A stretch of DNA of 64,000 nucleotides from Lineus longissimus (Eukaryota; Nemertea; Pilidiophora; Heteronemertea; Lineidae), in assembly GCF_910592395.1 (NCBI RefSeq), contig NC_088314.1, forward strand, positions 4,032,001 through 4,096,000, read 5' to 3'. Positions 49,801-61,800 of this stretch are shown here, one piece after another. Position numbers and translations under genes: made by a program. The notes beneath the pieces are model-generated. The model worked only from the letters and a program-made list of their open reading frames with translations, ran no database searches and was not told the DNA's origin. The first letter of the stretch is position 1. The number at the start of each line of letters is the position of its first letter.

Positions 49801-52800
49801 TACCAGAACACACAAACTATGCACGAAGAATGGATTTTGAAAAGTACGGAGCAAATCATGAGGGTTTTAAAAACATGGACGATTTTATTATGGGCCAATT
49901 ATGGGTTATAACATATGCCTTTCAAATGTGTGGTAATGATGGGTTATAACATTTGAAATATGGATTTGTCATTGGGTTATAACAGAAACATAAATCTACG
50001 TTGATGGTAATTCATAACGTTTAAAAAATTGGCAAATTGTTACGTGGAATTTGGACTGAATCTGTTCAGAACTTACTTTAGGATTTCTCTGAATTAGAAG
50101 AAACAGACAACTGCATGAGAAAGATAAACAGCACCAAATCTATAACAGTGATTAGTTTAAAGGACAGACAGAAAATCTGGGACTCGATATCCCTGAGTTG
50201 CTTTCTGTTTTAGCATTTGTGTTGGAATGGATACCTTCGTTTCGAATTGCCAACAAAATCGAATGGGTGCGTTCTCGAAAATGCTGAGGATTTTTGTCGG
50301 ATAAATCAGGAAAAAGTTAGTGAAACGTTAAGAAGTCGGAAAAAGTCTCCTACTAGTTTGGGGTAGAGTACTCTATAGGCCATTGGTCTCTTGATGCGAT
50401 TTAATTATTACAGTCACCAACAATGAGTTCACCACAAATTGTCGGCTACAGAAAATCGCATTGAATAATTCAAGATCGGCCGTAAACCGACAACTTTTGC
50501 CCTTCAACATTTGCCATTGGCAGGAATGGACTACACGAAATTTTAGAAAATCCCTTCAGTTTTCATTAGAAACAACAACTTTTTCAAGATTTATTTTTGA
50601 TAATCTCAGTTATTCGCGAGTGTCTGTTTACAGTATGTCGTCATCACAAGAATAAAAAGGTTGCAACATTTCTGCTAAACTTGATAAACAAGTGGTCAGT
50701 CCAACTAGAAAGTTGGACTGAGTTCCTAAACTTGTGAACGCATTCAAACTGATTGCAGACTATTCTTGTAGGCACAGACCATTCCTGTAGTCAAAGCAAA
50801 TGTAAGTATTGATCAAAACAATACCATTTTGGGGCTGGATAATACAGTAAAGCAAGAATGAAACAGCATATTCATTATACATTTAAATAAAGGTAAGATA
50901 TTTTAGTGTCATCCTCCCATAGCAGGCCTTTGGGGTCGTTTCTTATAGACACTCACACAATTTGACGATTGACTCTATTTTTCGAACGATACAAAGGCTA
51001 GCTTTCGGAGGATGTGTTTGTTGTATTTGGTGCATGAAAATATATACCAATGACTCCAGAGAATAGCAACATTGATTTGAAGTGTGTTTTTAGATTTACG
51101 AAAAAATGTGAAGCTATATTCGGTTTCGAACTACATATTGTAATGGAATTGACAGTGCTCTAGACTATTTCACGGTTGCATTTGCTTGTTAGTAGTGTTT
51201 GCAAACCTGAAGAAATGAAAGAGTGATTGAACGAAAATGATCACACTCTATTCTATAAGGCAATCTAATGGTAAGAAACCCCCCCGTATCAGCTAAAGAC
51301 AGAACGTGTTAAATAATTTTTAACACCATGCGCTCTTTATTATCAACTTGTATGAGCTGCCAAGATCATTTAATTTAATCTTGTGAATTCCGAGTTATTT
51401 TGCACAAAACAAAGTTCCTAGATTCGTAAGAAGAACTGAGGGTAAGAAGGCCAATAAGGGGGACATCACACTCTGTCTATATAATATGCAATGAAAATGT
51501 GGCTTGTTTTATAAAGAAAGCTGCAGTAATTTGAAACATTGGTGTGAATATTGCTTCATAATAAACTTGATAAATGTCGAAAAAAATATAAAGAAATAAT
51601 GAAAGCATCCGTGAAGGACTCATCAAACAGGCCATATTTCTGAATCGGAGCAATGCTGGGCAGTCACATGCACTTTTTACAGGAGATTCTATCCGAAAAT
51701 CCTTCTTTAGACAACGGTACAAGTAGACCTGCTTAACCAGAGCAAATTTGCATGGGTTCCAAGCTGACAACACAATCTACATAACGTACAATGTTTTCAC
51801 TCAGGTTCTTTTTTAGTACATGAAATCCTCATGAGGTTCCCCAAAAGCCGACCGAGAATAAAGCACATGCTCATTGGGTGATCCTTGCAGATTCACACTA
51901 GCGAAAGGTTCTTGAGGTCTATACCCCAGGCTACATCTACTCTTTCTTCTAAAGTCGATTCGTCTACCGATAACAATAGTAGCGCAGGCTAATGTCAAGA
52001 TAATTGTTACTACCAACAAGTACTTGCTGGGGTTCATGACCTGGCGGCAAATACTCCCGCTAGGGGTGGTGACCGGGCGACAAAGAATCAACAATCGCGT
52101 TAGCCTCTTATGATATAGATAACGAAGTGGTAAAAAATAGGACATGAAACCATTCTAGACAGAAGTTCACCGAGTCGAGTGTAGATAGCCTCTGAGTAAA
52201 ATGAGTACAAACTGATGATAAAATGCATTTAAATCCCAGCAACCAGGTTACTGAACCTGATTATGAGCACACCACCACCAAGCATAGATATTTACACTAT
52301 ATACATTTTCACAAGAATCAATCAAATGATATCAAACTGATGATGCCTTTACTTACAAATGAATGTGAACTGCCCTGCATTTTGAAGAATTACGACAATG
52401 GTGAGCGCAGAATTATAACCTGTATTTAGAAAGTAAAACAGCAGCAGGGAAACCTGGAAATCATCAGTTGAGAAAATCTCTTTCTATCCGTATCATACTA
52501 GCACTCAGTTTCTCGTTAACATTTAGGTACACATAACAAAACGGTCTTTAAGCATAGCTGTGCTGAATGCGATGCAACTTCGGTATTTCATTAGCTTCAG
52601 CAACCAAACTCCGAATGCACGAATTTTGGTTTCTTGTAGCTTGCCCACTTTCAAGAAGAGAGAGATCTCATGAAGAGTTTTCCAAATTTGCCTGACTCCA
52701 TCTATGCAATAATCTAGAAAAAATATAGCCGACATAAAGAGATGATCTATACCACCTAGTCCTACATGGAACGATCACTTACAGTGTGCTAAACGAACGA

Positions 52801-55800
52801 TAACAAAGAGGCATGTCAAAGCAGAAAAACTGCAGCGGTTGCGAAACATTAACGACTCCTGATTCTGACTTCAAATTTGATAGTTAATTACAGTAGTCTA
52901 ATGACAACTTTGATCGAGTTGAACTGACTGATCTTTTTTCTTATGAACTATATTAACCTGCACTAAAATATCTTAATTCCTGGACAGGACCTACGCATAA
53001 GACGAAAATAATAAAAATCACATTCCAAGTCGGCATGATTGCCTATGACTCAGATAACGACTTCGTCATAATCGATCTCATCGAGCCAGAATGCTGCACT
53101 GATCAAATTTGCTTTTACATTATTAGCTTTTCCTCAAGTGCTGACCACGTCACTATCATGTTGTTGTTTTGTAGTTTTGTTATGAAAAAAACACACGGGC
53201 AACACCTTGAACACAGCACCGACTATAATTTACAGTTGTGTATATACACAGCCTTCTACATTATCAGCACCTTTCGTCAATCGCTGACCACGTCACTATC
53301 ATCATGTTATTTTGTAGTTTTGTTATTAAAAAAAGCTTTCATCAAAACAGCTGCCATTAAGTACCAACAGCAATTGCTGAATATAGTTTTTACGTGTTGG
53401 AAAATGTGAACCAAAATGTTGAAAGATTATCTGGGCGTATAAGTTCGAGGTAAACAGATTACCTTACCATTTGCTGTTTGATCGCTAAAAGTACAAATGT
53501 CATGCATTTTGGTAGAAGCTACCAGTACGAGTCTTCACTTCAACCCAAGGTTTGGAATTTGGGGTTAAACTTGAATGCATACCGGTTCATTTTCAGCAGA
53601 CCGAAATGCACACAAAAAATATGCCTATGGATTAGACGCTTCAGCCATAGAAAGCACTAGGAATCCCGAAAGCAAGACTTGCCAACTGCATATAAAAGGT
53701 ATGAAAAATGGAAGATCTCGAGATGATGAAGCAAGATGAATGTAACATAGAATGCCGTGGATGAGGACTATCAAACTAACTGCAACGATTCATTTATTGA
53801 GAAAGAAATGAAAACATGGTTCACTTGCAAGCCAGCTTCTTTTGTTCACAATCCGAAATTTCCATTTAAATTCGAGATTTTCCACGCAATTACGAAAATA
53901 AATTCCAATAACGCTTTTGTATAGACCGATAAACAAACACAATACATGCCAATTTTCGTTTCTAGTTACTGAAATACAACGGTCATGGTAATTGTTAAAA
54001 ATTACTAGCGAAATATTTTGTTAACAATGCATATGTACATGAACGAACTACGAATTTAAGGAACACTTTTCCCTTCACAAAGCCCTGCCTATAAAGACCC
54101 AATACTTCTTCTAACGTTTGAAATAACACCATTTTACCATCATTGACATAAAAATGAAAAGTAGGTCAGGTCAGGTCTGGGTGTTTGAAATAACACCATT
54201 TTACCATCATTGACATAAAAATGAAAAGTAGGTCAGGTCAGGTCTGGGTGTTTGAAATAACTCCATTTTACCATCATTGACATAAAAATGAAAAGTAGGT
54301 CAGGTCAGGTCTGGGTGAGGGGTTCATTGCATTGAATAGTGTGAAAACTGCACAATGGCTAACAGTCTTTCTAGCAAAAACGAAGCATATATATCAGGTA
54401 AAAATGATCCTCAAAGTTGAGGTCAATCTAAGTTGTGCAGAGACATTTGTGTAGTATGTAAAATGAACAGAAGCATACACGTTCGAATGGAAAACATCAT
54501 ACGTGACTTGTGCACACGGTGTAAGTGAACATACAGATGGTGAATGACATTAGAACACTGAAGTGAAAAATTAAATTAAAAAGAAGAAGATAAATTTATT
54601 TCACATAAACATGTACTGGTACGCACATCACAATGTCACAAAACCATAGGATCACAGCAGTAATTTTCTCCCTTAATAGTATAAACATCAACAGTAATTA
54701 TTTACGTGTATAACTGATATTTTCGCACAGTTTAATCTAGTCTTTTGGTTAAGACATGGGATATCATGCACGAAAGTAAATTATGTATGGTCCTTAGTGA
54801 CTTGTTATTGAAATAATGCTAAGCAACTGCGGGTGTGTAAATATTTGGATCCGCATGTTTTAGGTGTCAAATATACGCCGGGTCTATACGTCAAGACTAA
54901 ATTGGGTTTCAGATGCTTCCAGGCTGACAGAGTACCCTCAACTGACCTCTGCAGTGTCTAATAGTTGCCAGGAAATACTTTTCTTCACCCGAATCAATAG
55001 GGCTATGACCCCTAAGTACGAAAGTATGTGACAAATATTCAATGGTTTCTTGCAATCAATCATTAGCACTGAGACTGACGGGGTATGGGTACCCCTCGCC
55101 GCAGACATCACAAGGGAAGACACTTGTGACCTACTCTGGCGAAAGGAGTCTTTCTTATTTTCTGCCCAACTGGAGTTTTTTTCAACTTTCTGAAGATCTC
55201 ACCATGGAAAAAAAACTGTAGGAAAACAGAGTGCATGGTGTAGCAATTACATAGACGTTAGATAACAACTTCAACGCAGGTTCGAATTTGAGAGGTAATT
55301 TGCACACACAGTAAGACTCAAATTTGAGGTGCATGCATTTTGAAATTCAATTGTTCACAAATTTCTGAATATGTATCGGACGATACATTTTATTTCCGAC
55401 ATCGTTCAGTTCCCAAAAATAACTATACCGTGCGTGTTGTTTTGTGTCATAACTACATCATGCACTTTGACAATTAAAGCGTGCTCCATAAAATACGCCG
55501 AGACCTTTTTTTCTTCAAAATGTCAAATCATCACATTTCGTCAACTGCTATTTTCTATTAAGTACGGGTCCTTTGAAGGCCGATTCACTTGCAATTTTGA
55601 TAATTCCATTGCACGCACATTGCGCGCCTCTGCAACTTTGATAGGGATATGATTTTATCAAGGGACAAAACAACATACACAAAGGTATTTTATGAGGCAA
55701 ACTCTATAGTACAGTGAACGTTGATGACATGGTTTTGTAAACGGGAAAAACAGGCATGCACGCGGATAAACAGGCCTGTCACAAGGTGTTGCTGCGGTTT

Positions 55801-58800
55801 TTATTTGAACACATCAGAGATTGGTTCTCATATTCTTCTATCATTTTCCCAAATCAAAATCAGCAAGCATTTTTTGTCAAGATAAAAACTAAACAAGAAA
55901 TGGTTAGTAATGTAGAAAAAATGTTAGCTACTGTACTGTAACTATAATCACTCTTGTGACTGACCTGATATTGATGTATATTATAACATAAATTGTTAGG
56001 TGGGACCATATATCATACCGAATTTGCAGCCAACTTAATATTTGTCCATTTTATTGTGTTGCTGCTGTTAAGAGCCATAGGTCTACCCAAAACAGGCACA
56101 TATTCCTTGCGAGCAAAACATACAAAAAAAGCCAACGTTATAAACAATAAGAAGAGAAGAGGAGATCATATCTAGAGACAGAGTGGAGGGATAGATCACA
56201 AGCTAACACATGGGCAACACCAAGAATGCTGCTCAGAAACCTTTCGAATCAACCATAATCATCACCATTTGTGAGAGTAAAGAGAAAATCACCAAAAAAA
56301 CGGTGATGACTATGGATGACCCTTCGATCATGAGAAAATCAAAATGAAAGATTAGTAGTGTAAGTCGTTGATTATATCAGATGAACGTCCTGAAATTGGA
56401 AGGTATATCAATAGTGTAGAGAAACGTACGTTGGAAAGTTCTACAGTTTTGTTATGTTTAAGCGCAGTGCTTTCAGGCAGTTCAATTTTACAGGGGAGTT
56501 CAGACCAATTAAAGTCACCAGAAGTTATTTTAGTATGTTCATAATATTAGTGTTAGGAGTTCATGCTCATCTATTCTTAGGCAATCTAGAAAGTTCAGGT
56601 TTAACGTCAGGGAGTTAATGCTGGTTGTGTTGTATTAGTTATGCATAATTTGTAATAAACGGTCATTTAATTCCGCTCTACATACATGTTTTGCCCAACT
56701 CGACTAGCAGGTTCAAGCTAGAGTTACTTTTTTAAATTCTGTTAGTAGGTACAGGCCAGTTCAACAAGTTTAGGGTAATTAAATTCTGTTAGGGGTTTCA
56801 GGCAAATCTGAATAGAGCTACCAGCCTGGGCATCTGTGTATGGGTCGGCCCAACTTGCCCCATCTGCAACTTGGGCAAGAGCTTTCGGCCGAGATAAAAT
56901 TTCAAGATATTCCTGCATACGAGAATAAAATCAATTAAACTAAGGCATCAGAATTCCTGAATTTCTTGTCTAAATGCTACGTAAACTGGAATTTAACATT
57001 TAATAACATTTTTATAAGGCAATGAGGGGGGGGGGGGTTCTCTACACTATCATGGGTGACCTGCAATATAGAAATTGTATATGAATAAAGCTAAAAAATA
57101 GTCAGAGTTAGCGCAAAATAGAGTAATGATATGTGAGGTGAGAAAAATGCTTTGTGCTCTCAGATGAAATCTGGAAATCTAAACTATGGTAGTTGGCCAT
57201 AAGAACTGAACTGGTACTAATAGCCCTTATAGAGAAAGAGACCTTAGAATTGACTCCAAAAAGTGCAGATTTCTACTAAATGTACTTGTGAAAATAGACA
57301 AGACATCGACAAGTGCAGTGTTTGCCATAACCTTTTTCTTTCGTCAAAATTGAACTTTTTAAACTCATTAAAAAAGCGATTTGAGTGCAGCTTGTGAAAC
57401 CCATGACAATTGGACACCATAGTACTAAAATATGTATAAGGACACATATTCTACTGAAAACCAAATACATCTCGGCAATATCAAGCTGTATTTCATTTGT
57501 CTGGGTTTATGATTTGACATTGAAACGTGCTGCTCACTTCGGAGTTCACACAGAAGTGTACTAACACTTCTAGTTGGTTATTCACTGATTAGTCAACTGT
57601 CCCAAATTTCAGTAAGAACACTAAACACTTATGCTCAGAGTTGCTGTTCCTGCAGTCATGTGTAGACACCTAAACAAGTGTTACGGAACAGAGCTAAATA
57701 ACGACATACCAGGCAGTGGGGATTAATTGTAACTGAGTTATCGTAACACCAATATTGAACAATGGTTATCTTTATTAACAAACCGTGACAAAGTCTGAGA
57801 GTTACGACTCACATCAACTTGAGTACACATTTTCTATTGGTCACTAAAAATAACCATCATTGCTTAATCTATTGTTGAAAATCCAAACTCGACTTCAATT
57901 GTATACCTCCACGGCCTAGTAGTAGTGTCGTAAGCGCATCAAGGCAAAATGCACATGACCCAAAACTTGAATAGTCTGCACTGAAATAAAGAGACCAGGA
58001 CATTTATATATATCACAATAACCAAAAGGATAGAGCAAACACTTAAACACTCGGCTATCATGCCTCAGATTTGTCTACCGTAAACCCACCACCTGAACAA
58101 AATGGTTGACGGCATGCTAGTCTCCATCGAGGACCGCCATTGGGAGCAATTAAGATGAGAGAATAAGATCAGGTTCACCGAATAACTCAAAAACATCTTA
58201 GGCGATTTTAAGTTTGCAATTGTGCAAAATCTGTTGAGATGATAATGTATTGTACATCGCTGTGTAGTTGTTAAGCGAAGTATGATTACTTTTATTAAAC
58301 GTTCTCTTAACTATCATTAAAATCACTATTGATAAGGTCAGCCCAAGGGCGATATTTAAAAAAAAAACCGGACTGAATCAACTCCTTTTCCCGACTAGAC
58401 TAGAAACTTGATGAAGCAACCTCTCCATCAGCAATGACGATAAGACACTTGGTACATTCGGGAAACACTCCTGCACCAGGTGTTCTTTTACCTGTTGCGC
58501 GAAAAGACACTTCGCATTTTTCAAACAAAATTAAAAAAACGTCAAAAACTTTTAGAAAATAGTTTACTATTAAATGGAAAAGGAGGAGAACAGACACATT
58601 GAAATATTAATTACGCTTTGTCATTTAAAAAAAATCCCACTCGGCTAATACCACCTCCATTATCTCTTCAAATGCACTTCCTTCCCAACATATTACACAA
58701 AAGCAAAGTTTCATCAAGAAAATGAAGCTTTCAGAAAGCATGAAAAATAGACCTGCCACGTACTCGTCATCCAATTTTTCAATTTAGCTTCATTTATTCA

Positions 58801-61800
58801 GATTTGTCTTTCATCTCAAAGAAGTACAAAGTGGATACCAGCATTGAAATGAGAGAGAATTAAACAAATGGAAACTTTGTCATTATTATCAAGCAATCAA
58901 CACGGAGGTTATTCAACCGTGTAAAGTACCCCAGGTAATTGAATGAAAAAGGCAACGTTCTGCTTCCGATGCATGATCTCCCTTTGAAATGCAAGCTGGG
59001 ATTGACGAGAGTAAATCTGGCGTAACATAATGCGTCACTTTGATCTGGAGTCTTATATGTTGTAGTGATGGTGGTGTGAACACATTTTACTTAAGAAGAG
59101 AATTTGAAGGCTAAGTTTATTGGACATACCCATGGACAATAGGGGCAAACTATCACTGCTACTTTCAAATCCAGTTCAAAGCAATAATCGCACGGGCCCC
59201 ACATTTGGGTCTCCAATTTATAAGTTAAAAAAAACTGCTATACTGTTTTATTCAAACATATGTTTGAATTATCATAAATCCACGTAATCATATCATTTTT
59301 AACAAATACTGTCCTCGATCAACTCGATGTACAATACACGACGGCAAACGCTGAAACTACATCTATCTCATTTACTTCACTCCTGAATCTAACATTACAA
59401 AAATTACAGCTTATTAGCTGTGCATCAAGGACAATTATACAGCTAATTAACTGTTTATTCTGTACTGCTAGATTATTTGATGCTCCCAATGGATTCCTCT
59501 AATGAGAGTCTGACGTTCTACCACCAAAGCTTCGCAAGATTCGTAATATACCGTACCGAGAGCGCATCTGAATATATATTACTCCAATGGTAGTAGCGTG
59601 AACCTGCCAACACTAAGGGTCTGGCAACTACTGGCCCATAGTCCTTAAAAACAAAAGGTTGAAATTCAAAGTCTTACTCTTCGGTAAAAAATCGACCTAC
59701 AATAGACAAAAAAAAGTGTCACTGAAAATCGAGGACATTGAGTATCAAACAGTCACTTTCCTCCCGCAGGAATTCGTGAACATCGAGAACTATTTCCAAA
59801 GCTTTTTCACACGGAGTATCAAACAGTCACTTTCCTCCAGCAGGAATCGTGACGAGTCGAGTAAAACTGGTTAATCAGAAGACACCAATCATGCTTCTTC
59901 AGCCAGGACAGCATCGTCATAATCGAGTACAGTGCTTGTGATTGACCAACACGCTGACGGAAATTCCAAAGTGCGGCTTGGGGAAAGTTTCCTACACTCA
60001 ATATGCAACATCCCTTTGCTGCAATTACCTTTCATACAACTTCGTTTTTTAGAAACTTCTCAAAGCATCCCAGCTTGAAAATTTCGGGCAATAGCCACGT
60101 TCAGGTTCAGTGCATGTAAAGGAAAGTGAGTTTTGGTTGACTGTAGTATGCTGTGGAGTACATGATGTTCGAGACGGTCAGTTACATTTCTTTTGTCTAA
60201 TTTAGGTTTTATTTTTTGTTTTCGGGTTGCCCAATGTTTGCTCTGTCAATAGAAAAGGTACGAAGATATATTTTAATCACCTTGTTAAAGGACATCATTT
60301 AAGATGGCTTTGGATCCCCAAAGTAACCAAAACAGTCAGAACCCTATTATTGATACGTCGTCTGAATCTGGACGAATCAGTCACCACAAAACACCGAGGT
60401 GATTTTGTTTTACTTAATCACAAATTAAAGTCCATGACACGAAGGTTAGCAGGTACCCTTTAATAAAGTGATTACTAAAATGGCAACAAATGATAATTCA
60501 TTTAAATAGAACGTCCCTGAAAAAAATAGTCATGGTTGCATTCATGTGTCAATACAAATAAAAACTGCATGGAATGAGTAAACAAATTCACTGATAGGTA
60601 TCAGCAAGAATCAGGCATTCTTAACCTGAATCATTTGTGGCAGAAGGATTTATGTCTGGTGTGATAGCTTGAAATATCCTAGGATAGAATATCCACGAAA
60701 CAAAGGATTCTGCTAGCATGTACTTTCACTATCTGAGCTGTTGATCACCATTGTGTCTACAGAACCATATACCATTATCCACCGTCAGAAAACAATAGGT
60801 CCGAACACTTTTTCCAGGAAGCCTGTTTTCTGCTACACTTGCCTAAGGTCATCCACTAACAAGGATAACACTCATTGAATTGCAGATTCTTTAAGAGAAA
60901 ATTGCATGTAAATGCCACAATAATGAAATATCATATCAAGCACAACTTGTCTTTCAACAACAATAGTGTTATTGTTAACACCAAATTTATCACGAGAAGG
61001 AATTAAAGAAGGGTTTCTATTCAAACGGAAATATTAAAAAATACTGGTAACACTGTATCCATATTGAACGCTGTGTTAGCATTTTTGCCAAGGCTTTCTG
61101 TCGACACTTGATGTGATTTTCCATAGAAGACTATTTGGTTGCATAGTCAAAGCATATTTGAAGAGAGGATTACAAACAAGGTTATGTTAACATCTGTAAT
61201 GAATTGAGTTAGCACTGCTGATTCGTAATGAAACAGAGAAAATATGCAGAATGTCTGCCTCCGCATACTGATTCAATGGGTTTTTGGTCCATTTCATAAT
61301 ACGGCCATAATAGTTGACCTAAAGTGTATCATTCTGTAGCGTACACCTTTCTTAATATCATTGTTCACGAATGGCCATGCAAGTTTAATTTCCAGCAACA
61401 AAGAAAATCGGGGAAAAAAACTTGCGGGTCGTAGAAGAGAACTTTGGGGAGTCCAAGCACAATGTAAAATTTCAAGGAAGTCAATGAGCATGGAATTGAA
61501 CAAGCATGGCCGTAAGTGTGATATAACAACCTCTAATTGTCAATTAAGACTCATCAGATTTGACACTTACTTGCACTTTTGTTCTAATGGCACCCATTGC
61601 AGGAATACGTGAAAAATAACCTGAAACAGGGTAAGAGAAAGTACAAAGTATGAATAAGACTGCTGGGACGCACTATGAAATCAAATGGGGTACTCACAAC
61701 TGAAATTATATTTCAGAACTCACCACTATGTCAAACAGACAAACGAGAAATGCAAGAAAATTTAATCCATCAGTAGATAAGTTTGATCCTGATTTTACAT

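Larger units (their letters stand above)
46311..56825 (-). other. Largest alpha2/delta intron (10.5 kb)
   Basis: No further alpha2/delta exon was found; the flanking exons join in frame without one if a GC donor is used. It holds the SINE-like head, several tandem repeats and the unassigned hydrophobic ORF at 51813-52059. Confidence 0.75.
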
